Source: Augochlora pura (Eukaryota > Arthropoda > Insecta > Hymenoptera > Halictidae). Taken from it: a stretch of DNA of 64,000 nt. Positions 50,839-63,792 of the stretch are shown here, in pieces. The stretch covers positions 13,342,831 through 13,406,830 of the forward strand of contig NC_135779.1 of NCBI RefSeq assembly GCF_028453695.1. The letters run 5' to 3'. Both the position numbers and the translations under genes were made by a program. Position 1 is the stretch's first letter; every line of letters starts with the position of its first letter. The notes beneath the pieces are model-generated. The model did no database searches. It was given only the letters and a program-made list of their open reading frames with translations, and was not told where the DNA came from.

Positions 50839-53800
50839 GTTAATTATTTGCAATGAAATATGTATTACGTTATAAATGCGTATTTAAATTATATTAAATT
50901 TAAAAATAGTACAGGTAATGGCTATTTTTTTATCTGTGAAAAGGTTATTTTTTTCATTTACAAAATATGAATTTGACTTGTAGAAGGATGAATAAAATCT
51001 TCAAAAGAATTTACTTCATGTGCAAAAAAAGTGAATGTGATCCACAATTTTGAACACGAAACCCGTTTATATGAAGAAATCACTGATCAACCGTGTTTAG
51101 TCACTTTGTGAAAAATGATCCTCTCTAATCACGAGGTTGCACCGTTCGTGCGAGTCTTCGCACGATGCTGTGCGCAACTAAATGTCCATACGCAGGAAAT
51201 GACTAGTTGTGCACCGTTCCTCTAGAACAATTCCATTGCCCTACATGTTTAACTACGTTTTATAAATAACAAATTACTTTGTCATTCAATATGTGTGTGA
51301 AAAATTAGCATTACTGCGGGAGTAGAAATAAGATGGTGAATTCGAAATAGAATGGAATGAATTATATCGTCAGTAGCATTAAACATTTAGTACATCCTAA
51401 TCTTTTTTAAATTGCAAAATTTCTTCGAAACTCCAATGACATAGTTTAAAATTCGAAATTGCTAATTACAGTTCATTTAGTTTGCGAAGAGCAAATGATT
51501 CAACTTTCTCGAAAATTAATTATTTACTTTATTTTCAATTAGATCTTCAATTTATTTTCAAAAATATTTTACCCTTATACAATTTCTGAATTGTATTCTG
51601 AATTCTGGTACTTCAATCATTTTTTTATTTGACAAAGACAATTTTTCTTTGATTCTAATTTTTGTAAAACATGTGACACATGATCTAATGACACGATTTA
51701 ACGATGAAGTTTACAAGAAGAAAATATAAACATGTACAGTGCGTCCACTTTTGCACAACTCGCTGCAATATATATCTCGGATGAATTTAAAATATTAAAA
51801 CAATGTTTTTACAAAAGTTACTTGTTACCAAGAAGGCCAGAATATTTACAAGTATAATTGCGTAACATTTATCATCTAGAAAATGAAACCTACTAAAATA
51901 ACATATTCGAACCACGTGATTTCACATGGAGAGGTAGTGGAATATGTCGAAATGCACTTGAACTGAAAAATTAACCTTAGCGAGACCAAAAGGCTGGAGG
52001 CGTGTCACACGTCACCGCACTGGCTCGTACGCAGTAAATAGAAAGATAGAGAATCACTGTCAAAGTTCAACAACGAGGCTTGTCGAGCAAGTGTAACACA
52101 TTGCAGGACATGGCGCCCGTTTGTCGTTCGTGGCCAGTTATACCATCGTTCATAAACTTCCGGACACCTAACAAATACGGATGAATAGCACGCTAATGCT
52201 GTGACATCGTGACGTTTTAAATTATGCTAATTGTTAAAAATTAGTAATTAGATTCTCTTTCAGTTAATTGATGCTACTTGCCTCAGCCAATTTTATATTG
52301 GTTTATTTTATGTATATTGATTTCTAATTGTCTAATATTTCGTTGCTTTTTTATAATACAGTAAAACCACGATAACACGATAGCCTTTATAAAATGAAAT
52401 ATTCCCTTCATTCCCTTCCGCTCAACTGTAAAATCCTCTATAACTCAAAATAAACTTTCCTTAAATGTTTCACATTATCCAATCATATTATTATTATCCA
52501 ATCATATTAGTGATCGATTTTTTGAAGCTCGTCATTTGAATAATTTGCATCGGAAGGAAACCGAATAATTAGTATTTCGAATTAGTCTCGCTATGAGTTT
52601 TAACAGTGTATAATAAAAGTGAAGTGTGCCGATTTGAAAGCTCATATCGACAATACTTTTATCTAAACCATTTTTCCCAAAATGTTTCTTTCCAGAGACA
52701 ATTGACCGTTTCGAGATCCTTGGGACATTCTATATACATTTATAATATATATAATAAACGTAGCTGGTATTCTATGCAGTTGTAATTGTGAAAACAGCAG
52801 TGGGTTAATATAAATAACATGAAAAATTACTTGATCCATAAAATCAAAGACAAATTTTTTTTAAATCAACATCTATACTAGTTCTAATTCAATACTTCAA
52901 GACTTTTGAAGGAAAGTACACTGGATAACATGTAGTAAAAGCTGAAAGACCTCTATTAACATAATGGTAGGTAACTTGGAGAAAGCAGATGGGCAAAGAG
53001 AATTGAAAAAGGAAATTAACACTGGCTAAAGAACAATGCCATGCGTTTCATATACCTCAAAACAATGTAATTCATGCGGTATAATATACCGCGGTATACT
53101 ACTAAATAAAAATGGAGATTACTAATTCATAGTGATCTTCACTTATAATAAAAATACGCATAAAATAAATGTTAACTGGGAACATTAATACAAGTTACAA
53201 TAATTTACAAGGTCAACAATCTAAAGTGTAAAACGCAATGTAGAAATATTTATTATACAATTCCCTACAATAATGCGTATGTAGCTTTAACAGTTAGATA
53301 TTTTAAGTCCAATTATAGAAATAGGGAAAACTTATAAAATCATAATAAATGTTTAATACACCTTAACTTCTTTGTAAGTTCCAGGAACAAGAAGGTGATT
53401 TGAGTAGATGTTAATCTGCTGAAATCGATCTTATATAATACATAAGTTTCTTGTATAAAATGGTTCTGCAAAGTCTCTCGAAACCAGTTATATATTTTTC
53501 GAACACAGTATTATCACACTAATTTTCTCGAATATTTTTCAATTTATTTTGAAAAATAAGAGTTTAAAATAAAACCTAAGTCTCATAATACAGCAGACCG
53601 TCTGCATGCGGAAATCGTTACAGAAATGTTGCGATGTAGATTTTGTATGCCATTAAGAAAATAAGATGATTTCGCAAGAGACAAGGTCAATGATCCGCGA
53701 TGCCAACGTTTGCTTCGTGTTTCTAACTATGTACGTCCATTATTGTGTCCTATAACAGTGTTTACTGTTAGATCAAATTTCCAGGAAATACTAACATACA

Positions 53801-56354
53801 AAGCTTAGTGTTACCACGTATTTTACTACGTTTTTTCAGAAATGTAAAATCAATATCTTAAATCCAAGAGCTTGATGCTTTTTAAGTATGCATTAACTAA
53901 TCGGTGTGTTAATTTATCTTGTTAAATACAATTTTAATCTTGAGGTTAATTTAATTGTTGTTTCAATAATTCACTAAAAATGCGAAAATGCAAGAGCTAA
54001 AAATCCGGAATATCATTATCTGAAATCTACAATTATCTTCTCTTGACCCCCCCTCTATGGCCCTTTCTGATGAAGGAAATCCACCATCTTCTCATGATAG
54101 CTATCAAGCAGCGACAAGGAAAAAGTCAATGTAACTGTTCTGAAGATATAAATAAAAACAACGACACGATTATAAAACATATGTCAGTTACTTGACGCAA
54201 ATAACTAATTTATATTTGCAAAGATTTTTAATAACTTCGTTACCTTTTCGACAAATTTGAAATTCGTAATCTGAATATTCTACTTGAAAAATAGACATTT
54301 AGGAAAAATTTTCATGTTACGAAATTATTTTTAAACTTTGTCAAATATTCCTCCTACAAAACTAAACGTTTCAATTAAATCTGTTTAACAACCTGTATTT
54401 TTCAAAATAATATAATACAAATAACAATGATAGTTTAAAACATACATTTACCAATAATGTAGTAATTATGGGTATTGAATTTAAAGTGACGAAATATTGA
54501 TAATGTTTGATTCCTTTCAGTATTTATATTCGAACATAATATTGTAAGTTGTATTATAATATAAATATTATAAACAAATAAGTGAAACATGAGAATTCAT
54601 TCAAGTATAACGATAAAACATACAAATTATTTACAGGAGTATAAATATTTGTATATGTATGATAATAATAATAACCAAAATGAAGTGTATTCATATGTAC
54701 GTTGTTATGGACTAACACAATTATATAAACTTTTAATTCTTTAGTCATAGATACATACATAATTGTGGAAGTAAAATTCAGTCAGTTTTTTAATTCAAAT
54801 CTTTACTTGGGTATTTAAAAGTTCTTGGCCCTTGCAATGAAAATATTAAGTATTGCTAACACAGCACAAGCCTTACAATGAATATGTTTTTATAATAAAA
54901 ACATTACAAATAGAAAATAAAAAGTAGGTGGCATTCTTATCTTAAATTACTGGTTATAATTTTGGTCTAAAGAATTTGGAAAGAAAGAATAAAATATTAA
55001 AAATTACTATGTTGCATTTACATTTTAATATAATGAAATCTTTTATAATTTTTTAAGAAATTTAATTGATAAAGTTCATGCATCTTCAATGAATATGCAA
55101 CAGAAAAGAAATTACAATTATATTCAAATTATATTCAATACGCTTTCTACACAAACCATATCTATTACAAAAAGACATGTTTCTTATTAAAGATTATCCT
55201 TAGATAGAATTAAGAAAATATTAGAAACTTCTGATAAAATTGATTCATGAAATAACTTTATTTGCATGTGTTCTCATTTGTATGAAAGCTATAATACCTG
55301 TCGCTAAGTGTTTACTTTGCTAAATATAATTTATCTATCGGTACTTGAAATGTATATGTAAGATAAAACATAACAGCTTTTATTTATCAGTGTACATAAT
55401 GAAATTCTTCTAAATGTTTTAAGAATATATTTCATGAAAGTTTCATCATTATAATAATTGTAAAATATTTGCTTTCCGTTAACCCAATAACAAGGAGTAT
55501 TGCTATCTTTGACATATTTATAAAGTTGTGTAGTGTAACATAATGAACAGATTAATAAATAATTGTCAAAAATAAATAATCTACAAATTTGAATTCAATG
55601 TAAATGAACAGTTTACTTGAAGAATTGTATGCTATAGATACTCTGAATTTTTAGATATTATTTTTGATGTGTAGGCATCTTTTTAATACAATGAATAATT
55701 GACACGAACAACTGAAGTAACAAGTCATAATATAAATTCATTTAATCCACAAATGATATTATAAAATAAAATACTTTTAAGACTTCACTTCTAGAATACA
55801 AGTTTGAAATAAAAATCTAAGAAATAAACTTCAAGAACATAGGACAACATAAATATTTTCAAGTCAAAAATATTAACTAAACGTTTCTGCATAAATATTT
55901 TTATTACATTACTTACATGGGGCTAATATTAATTGCCAATATTATTAGTTAATTGAATGAATCGTCATATAAACAATATTTCTTATTGTTTATCAAAATA
56001 CTCTTCTATGAAAAATCGATTGTTCGAAATTATATCGTGAACACAATTACAACCTGCTTATAACAATGTTAATATATAAATTATGAATTTTCTTCATAAT
56101 TGTTTAATTTCTTATGTACAATTTATTTTACTGAAAAAAGATCCGTTACCTTACATCATTTGCATGACCTGTTGTTTTGTTGTCTTCACCATCAATTTCA
56201 GTTTTTATTCACACAGGAAAAGATAAAATGCTGATTTCCTTGCAAATGATTGTAATGTACAATAACAATATTTCCTAATTTCTTTTAACTTTAAATAATT
56301 GAGTTGTAATCATGTTTTCACCACCTGTTTTCAAATAGTTATACACGGCACTTA

Positions 56355-56760
56355 CACTAAACTATGTCACGCCTCTCCTAACCTCAATTTTTGGGTTAAC
56401 TAATGCAAACACATATGTCACTTGAAAATTCGAAAATCCGTTTATACAGCACGAAATCTGTTAGAGGAAAAGTAGAGTAATAATGTTTGGACCGTCTTAT
56501 TCGTATATTTCGATTTTGCAAATTGAAAACTACGAAACAAACTAGTTAAGACCGGTTAAATTGCCTCACACAACATTTGAACTTCGCGTGCAATACTGCG
56601 ACTGAAACGCCACGAATGTGTAGTTTACGCCATCAGCTTTCTTTCTCTCCTTTTCATTCTTCCGTCGTCTCCCTCACTCTACTGTTTCTTGCCCCGCCTA
56701 CTAGCTCTATCTTTTTCTTTTCACTCGGAACAATACGCTTTTCACTGTACCTTTTTTCAT
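56355..56760 (-). promoter_or_regulatory. Promoter-like patch with possible first exon, minus strand
   Basis: On the minus strand there is a GC box (ggcggggc, near 56692), a purine-rich stretch rich in gagagaa and gagggag, and an initiator-like tttcagtcgc near 56600. A strong donor, tttagt|gtaagtgcc, follows near 56355. No coding exon is visible nearby. It may start a noncoding RNA, or be a distal promoter for a gene whose exons lie farther left, such as MICAL-like. Confidence 0.3.
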
Positions 56761-58178
56761 TCGGTTGAGTAACCTATCTCCCTTGTTGCGCGTGAAAGGT
56801 GCATGAATCTATAGATATTTGTTGTATTCGTTTATGTTGAATGATGGTTCTCTTACTTGATCAATTACCATACAATTAATTTTCATTTGTTCTGGAATTT
56901 TATTAAATTCTTTATAATTTTCATTTAAATCAAATTCATTAGTTTATAATTTACTTAAGTATACATTCATGCGATTTGATCCAAAGTCTCCAATAAATTT
57001 GTTACGTACATGGTAAAAAATCACGATCACGACCTAATGTGAATTATAACTCACATACGTGTTTCCTGTATAAGGTTAATCTTAATTGTTAGTTGATGGT
57101 AACGCATGGTGACCGTGAACCAGCGGTTTTGAAATGCCATACTATGGGAAGTATGCAGGCAGGTTCTTATGTATACATACGATATTTATCTATGTGATAT
57201 TTATAAAATACAATTTTTAAATTTTGTAATTAATATTATCTTCGAGAAAACACGTTTTATTTTGTTATGTTAAGACGAATTCAATGACCTAGAATATTGT
57301 TTTTACAAGATCTATACGTACGATTTAAATATATACGGACGATTATTTCCCCAAGTATTAGAAATCCAAAAAAATCTTCTAGTGAATGAAAAATAGTAAA
57401 TTATAAGTAACAAATAAATAAAATTTTTTAATTTTAAGCATTATGCTGGGCCTATAAAGATGGGTATAGAAATATAGCACACACAAGAAATCGAAGTGTG
57501 AAACTGAATTTACGTTATTGTGTACCGAAAAGTCTGTCTCTATGCGTGACCTACTCCAGCAGCATACTCCTTTATGATGTAAATGGGGAACAACACATTC
57601 AAAATGGGTTCTTTTTTAACACAACATGATTTTATAGTCCCACATGTGCAATCATTCTGTGGCGTTCATCTAATAGTGTTAAAGCCAACATTATGTCTTT
57701 AAAATTTGAGAACGATTTATGCAAAATGTAAATGTTTAAAAATGGTCGATATTATCCACTTATTCAAACTGCTTTCTGAGAAGAAGTAAATTTCTTGCAA
57801 AGGTTGATATCATACCTTGCGAGTAATTTGACGTCATTTTGATGCCCAGATCCGCTTAAGCGGACTTTAGTTCATATTTGGTATGAATTTGGCAGCAAGA
57901 TTTGGTGGCGTTGGAAATTAGGAACCTTTTTGTTGTCCAGAAAGGAATGTTACGGGAGAAAAAAATGGTACACTTACTTATAGTGCTAATTTTAATTTTT
58001 TTATTTGTACAGTAAATCGTGTTGTATATAGATTGTCTTAAATTTAGCATGTGAAACTTATTTGGATAATAGAAAATTCTGACAATGAAAGATCAGATTA
58101 ATAGGTTCTATTGTATTCGAAAATGAAAACGCCCACAGAAAATTAACATACTTAAGTAGAATTATTTAAATTATTATT

Positions 58179-58205
58179 TGTATCTCTTCGTATAAGAGAT
58201 ACAAG
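58179..58205. repeat. Perfect 11-bp stem hairpin
   Basis: The arms ttgtatctctt and aagagatacaa pair exactly around a 5-base loop. There is no T-run or gene end nearby to make it a regulatory site. Confidence 0.7.
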
Positions 58206-59274
58206 TTCGTATTCAAATCAAAGAAACTGGATTTGATGTGTCAAGAAAATCATCATTTATTAGTAAGTTTAATACCGCAAATTGTTCAGCGTATATTACA
58301 AGAGTTTTTGCATACATCGATAGATTTTCGAGAATCATCTATTTAGAGACGAATTAAAGTTTGATCCTGGTTCGAATAAAAAAACATAGTGGGAATATAA
58401 TACGGCAACACTGTACTTTTAAAGCTGACAACGCTGTAAATTTAGCTTCTTCAGACACACACTTTCTCTGTGTGTTTGATGTAGTTCACTGCTTGACTGT
58501 TTCATTTAGATCACAGACGGGTCATCCGCGCAAACGAAACATCAGAGTAGTGAGTAGACCAAGTACCAAATGGGGTTTCGTGTTACACGTTCTGAAATAC
58601 CGACGTTGCTTATAACCAGTGGCTGGACTTTCCTGTTGCAGCTCTGGAGGGCTCTAGAGGCCTCTTACCATTTCGTGTCGTGATCGGCAATACCGATAGT
58701 TCACAAAAAATAGGCATGTTAGCAAGAAGAAAATATCCTATATATTCCATTTCTACTGCGCGTGCTAAATAGTATAAAGTGGCGAATGCAATAAGTGTAT
58801 CCGGTGCGAACATTTAAATTGTAGAAATAGTATTTATGAAACATGTACTACAGAAATATGGTATAAAAAGTATTTATTTTTATGAACAGTTCAGCAATTA
58901 TTTCTACTAATTACATAATTAGTGATGGTACACATTTAGCAACGGTTTTATATAATACATTTCCTTACATATGGATATTTACAATGTTAATTTCATAGGC
59001 ATAATTTAGGTTTCTTGTAAGCTATCTAATTAGAAAACCGAAATTACATTTGAGACTGTCCAGTTCGGCGAATAATGGATGCGGATGCAACAAAACGAAT
59101 CAGTAAACGATTGCAACAAAACGTACGTCCCTCTCGCGAATTTTTCAAGAAACTTTATAATTGGTTATTTCTCATTTTTCGAGAAATTATAGTATTTCTC
59201 AAGAAATTTAAATCTAGGAAAATTCTTATGAATCACATTAATTTTACAACATATTTTCGGAAACTAATTTATAA

Positions 59275-59651
59275 TTAACTCTTTATGGACTGAATTTTTT
59301 TCTGAAATACAAAAAATGTATACAACATGTACAATACAATCAATAATTACAAATCTATCAAGATTTTTAAAAAATTACCAGTTTATATAATTTTATTATA
59401 ATTAACACACTTCGTTTTGCAGTAACAACGGGTTACAACATTTGCACTTCTGCGCATAAAAGGTTAAGTGTGAAATTCAATAAAACAGTTTGCACTTGGC
59501 GTTATGTGCATTACATTTGGAACATTTTATTTTAGAACTACTTTACAGGTGGTTTGGTTTAAAAATTATGTTAAATAATACGAAGGTGTGTAAATGCACG
59601 TTTCCGCCGCAAAGTAGCGTCGAGTAAATGGTTCGGAGTGCAAAGGGTTAA
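59275..59651. mobile_element. TTAA-flanked element, diverged termini
   Basis: The ends read ttaactctttatggactgaa and (complement of the right end) ttaaccctttgcactccgaa, with TTAA at both. The right subterminal part is GC-rich (cgacgctactttgcggcgg on the complement) while the interior is AT-rich. No coding capacity is seen. It fits the same broad TTAA class as 15571-15721 and 34738-34986, but is more decayed. Confidence 0.55.
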
Positions 59652-60539
59652 AAATCCATAAACACACACACCATTCAAGACAAGACACCCTTACGGCGTG
59701 ACAAGAGGGGAAAATTTTCAAAAAGGCTCTGATTGGGAAAATGCAGCGTTCGGCAAACCAATCTGTGCACTTCTCTTATATTGAAACGGAAGTTCTCAAG
59801 GAAACCTCCAAAGATAGAAACGCCCACTAGTCTGTACGACCTTTTCCTGGTTCGACACCATCGCAAGTCGAATGTCACTTGCAGTCGCTCACAGTGAGCC
59901 AGTCTCTCAGTCTCAACCTCCAGCAATCGAGGTATACACACAGTCTCCAATAGTCGAGACATACATTCAGTTTCAGTCTCCAACGGTCGAGACACACTCT
60001 TCTATACAGCTTTCAACAGTCCAACTGAATAATTTAGATAGATCTCTCATTGTGATCAAACATTGTATTTATTATTGATTACTCAAGATTAATTTTGTGG
60101 GTAATATATCGGCGGCACCGAAGTCAACACATCCTCAATCGATTCAATCTGGGTCTTAAACCCCGGAAGGGTGAGAAAACACTTGCGGGTTAACCACGTG
60201 CTCGCATAGTAAAACACGTTCACTTAAACATTACATTTAATACCATATGGGATAATGAAACTTCACCATTTGCAGGCATTTTGAAGGTATTTACAGTATT
60301 AAAACAGTAGAAAACACGGATAAATCAAGTACCACTAGTTCTAGTTTTATATCCGTCAAGAGATTTTGGTATTCAATTGACGACGAAACGATTACTAAAT
60401 GCATTAGATGGATAATTTTGTTAGAAATAATATCAAAATTAATAATTGCTAATCCATTGTTTCGTAATCAAATTAATAAATATGAATTTATAAGACAGAG
60501 TTCATCGCTTAAAGGATATTAGGTTTACAGGTTTGCCCT

Positions 60540-60853
60540 GCAATTCATAATTAGTGGTGGACTATTTATTCGGTTTCAACTGGTGGTCCTTATTGGAGGA
60601 TTCCATCAAGCGCATCACACATTTACGCCTTTTGAATATTTTGGAGACCACGAAGCTGTCGTTCGGACATCATCGTCGACGGAACAGTGGGATCAACATC
60701 ATTGGAGATCACGAAGCTGCCGCTTGGAAACAATCCCCTAACGGAACAGCTATACCAAGGCTTTCTTCTACAAAATCTCTTAGCATTGTTGGGTGAGTTA
60801 ATGAATCATCTTTCACTCTCAATTCCTTCCTGTCTTATTCTATTTCCATTAAA
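60540..60853 (+). other. Probable leader of a BEL/Pao remnant
   Basis: This GC-richer stretch precedes the gag remnant. It contains ctggtggtccttattggagg and two diverged copies of a ttggagaycacgaagctgyc motif (near 60641 and 60702). BEL/Pao elements carry an untranslated leader between the 5' LTR and gag, and position and composition fit that. I could not delimit an LTR upstream. The 59.7-60.1 kb stretch, with repeated agtctccaa-n-gtcgagac motifs, is a candidate. Confidence 0.35.
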
Positions 60854-61580
60854 ATGGCACCTGGCACTAGTGAATCGCAAGTTTTGAAAAATTTAGAAAG
60901 GAAGCGTGCTGTCATTAAAGCGCAAGTAACGCGTTTAGGAACGTGCGTTGAAACTGTGAAAGGTTTAACACTCAATTCACTTGAAGGCTTCGCCATTAAG
61001 TTAGATCATCTTATTCGTGCGTATGAGAACACGCAATTTGACATAGAAGGCGAAAACCTCCCCTCAAATCATGACGCGGAGAGAAGGCGCCTTTGAGCAG
61101 CATCGTTTTGCTATCACCAACTCGATAAAACATAAAAAAATCATTGAGAAATGCGCAGAGAACCAATCTTGCAATTCGGAATTCAACGGAATTCCCAAAT
61201 ACAATAAAGGTGAAACAAGCTAGTGCTTTATTACCGCAAATTCAAATTAAACCATTCGACCATACGTGGAGAAATAGCGTCGGTGATCATCTCGTTGACT
61301 GCATCAGAGGAGAACTATATAGTTGCTTGGAAGTTATTACAAAAACATCACACTCTTTTACATATTTCCGAAGAGGAAACTAATACTCAATCAGAAATTG
61401 ACAGAATCGCCACCCCTTCACCCACGCCACAAACCTCGAGACCTTTGCCATTAGTAGTGGCGATGAACAATTATCAGGGACAGCAATCGTTACTTTTGTC
61501 ACTCGCGATAAAGGTGAACATGATTGTCGGGTGCTGTTAGACAACGCCCGTTCGTTACTGTGGTTCCGTTGCCAGTAATC
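60854..61580 (+). pseudogene. BEL/Pao retrotransposon gag-protease remnant
   Basis: An open frame at 60854-61096 begins MAPGTSESQVLKNLERKR and looks like the N-terminal coiled coil of BEL/Pao gag. After a frameshift near 61085 come LLPQIQIKPFDHTW and, in another frame, TASEENYIVAWKLLQK, both typical of the DUF1759 gag region. Between them a large part of that domain is missing. LSGTAIVTF and LLDNARS (61533-61553) then resemble the aspartic protease start, where L-L-D-S-G is expected; the active-site D-S-G is lost. Several frameshifts make it inactive, and no reverse transcriptase was seen. Confidence 0.65.
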
Positions 61581-61589
61581 ATTCGCGAT

Positions 61590-62110
61590 TTTTCGGTAAC
61601 AATGGAAACCAATACTTCGTACTCCTACCCTACTTATTATAAGCTCCCAATCCCGATTGGTTTGCCTAACCACACCATACGGCATTTCTCCAGGATCGTC
61701 TCACAAAAAGCCGCTGACACCATGCCGATTCCGACTTTCCCAATTACGTTGTCCCTTGTGACTGGGGCAGTGTCCAACATTCTCTCAGGGCCCCTCCATA
61801 CTATCCATGCATAACAATGCCCTTCCCTGTGGAGTGAGACAATGATAGGATATCGAGCGTGGACGTTCCCCAGAACTCCGATGTCCGGTGGGCTATGGTC
61901 CTGGTCGTTTTCAGGTTTGTTGATCCATGTGTAAGGTGACCTTGGACCTCCACCTACTCATGGTACTTTGGGTTGGCAAATTAGAGCATGGTCCTGATTC
62001 GGCGGTAGCGAAGGGTGACTTCCCGAGGGACTGGACGAGTACTTAGTACGTTCCTGCAATCTCCGGCGGGTTCAGCACGCGGAATACGAATTAGAAAAAC
62101 ACAAGTACAC
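61590..62110. other. GC-rich segment following the BEL/Pao remnant
   Basis: The base composition is much richer in G and C than the surroundings, so it was probably brought in with the retroelement. I find no frame with a recognisable domain on either strand. It may be another decayed piece of the same element or an LTR. Confidence 0.3.
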
Positions 62111-62119
62111 CTATTATTC

Positions 62120-63470
62120 CTCGAGAAATGCTCTCGTGCCTGTAACATGTTCACTTTACACACTGTTCCCTTCGCTATTCGTCGCAAGAATTGCAACGTC
62201 ACATAGCATACACAGACATGTATCAGAACACATAATAATTACGACATCGCAGTTGTTTATGCCTTTTTTAAATACTTTCGTACCAAGAAATGATACTTTC
62301 CGTATTAAAACGAGATGTTTATTGCATCAAGCTTATTATAAAAGCTATGTATGTAGAGATAATGGGTTTAAAATTATTCCATTTATTATTAAAACTATGA
62401 TGCATCCAAAATACAATAGAAAGAAAACAGTAATTCTGTACACAATTAGTGCGTTTTAATGAGGTTTTTTTTAGCGAACATGTTCTTCCTTCTTTATTTA
62501 AGCCACTAATTTCATGTGTTCTATGGAAATACTGACAATTACTTTGCAATTACTTTGCATTAACAAACATGTTATAAATAACAGTTTTTAATCGAAGTCT
62601 GAAATTACGGTCGGAGACGATTATAACACTGACAGTCGGGATCGATTGCAAAACATTTCTACGCCTAATTTTTTTCATTTTATAATTGAGATAAGTATAA
62701 AAACGGATCTCAAGTCTGTGCCTTCGCTGACAAGCAGGAAACAAATTGCTTGTACACTTTCATCGCAAGCATCGATAGCTCTTGTTGCAATAACGGTCGC
62801 AAAAAATCCGAGTAAATATATTATTGTTAATTTTATAAAGTAATATTTCTTGACTTCATGATAATGGGTTTAGTAGTTCGATTCTTGTGAGGAGTCGGTT
62901 GCCTAGGTTTAATATAAATCGATAAACGTAAGTGTACTGCGGTATGTGAATATTAAATTGAGCAGCCGTAATCTAACAAACGATTCAAAGACGAGTGGCT
63001 TAAGCACAAACATCCAGTGTTTCCTGGAACTCTATTACCCTCGATAACGTAATCGGTGGTATAGTCACAGTGCATTAAATACGTCAAGATAGGTCAAAGA
63101 AATCGTTGTTACAATTTAAGAACAAGATGCTATTAGTTACTTAATCTTATATAACATTAAGATAGTTATTTTAACAAATAACAACTTATGAAATAAATTG
63201 TACACCATGTTTTTATGATACGACACTTCCGATTTTTGTAACTATGGTTTGATGACTGATTAATCTTTTCTACTAATTTTTAAAAATAATGTTACATGCG
63301 TGTTTACACGTTCACCGAATTGCATTACGATTCGGTAAGTTTTTTCCTGATTTTTTCTTTCTGTTTCAATGTGATAGTATTTGTACGGGGCTCGTGATTA
63401 ATCTTGCGATTGTTCGAGCACTGTGAGAAACTTGCACGACCTGTGCTGACCAACTGTAATATTTACTAGC
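62120..63470. other. AT-rich stretch without recognisable features
   Basis: The composition returns to the AT-rich background. The overlapping short open frames have no recognisable domains. I see nothing else I can support. Confidence 0.4.
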
Positions 63471-63553
63471 TCGAAGGACCACCTCCCCTAGCAGGAGGAA
63501 AACAAATAGACAGCAAGTTTGTTAACAACTATATTTATGTAACAACAATCCAG

Positions 63554-63763
63554 CACGTCACCAACAAATTGACGTGTGGGAACGAAAAACGAAGTAACTA
63601 TGTATCTAACCAAAAAACTAGGTAACTATGTAACGAGTAACTATAACGAGACGAGTACGCCACCAACAAATTGACGTACGTCTCCAACCGATTGACAAAC
63701 TATGTGTGTAACTAATAACTAGTATCTATAGCAACCCAGTACGCCACCAACAAATTGACGTAT
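63554..63763. repeat. Three copies of a palindromic 23-25-bp motif
   Basis: The motif caccaacaaattgacgt, flanked by complementary bases (cacgtc...gacgtg or gtacgc...gacgtac), occurs at 63554-63576, 63655-63679 and 63739-63763. The copies are about 101 and 84 bases apart and separated by gtaactat-rich spacers. A degenerate trace (ccaaccgattgac) lies near 63684. It lies next to a retroelement gag and may be part of its noncoding region. Confidence 0.7.
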
Positions 63764-63792
63764 GGGCACTATCTTGACTAAACGACTAAACG

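Larger units (their letters stand above)
46100..59270. other. Gene-poor AT-rich region
   Basis: About 13 kb show no recognisable coding exon on either strand. The open frames are short and without domains; the one at 48178-48534 (-) is the longest and I do not recognise it. Present are a 26-bp tandem repeat (50764-50838), copies of the 41-bp dispersed motif (48.65, 50.65 and 51.0 kb), a foldback-like end near 52,690-52,740, a pogo-like end near 52,362, and a promoter-like patch near 56.6 kb. Confidence 0.5.

Noticed and set aside
56152..56195. Short exon-like stretch starting with ATG and ending at gtaagg (minus strand)
   Set aside because: It could encode only about a dozen residues and no continuing exon was found.
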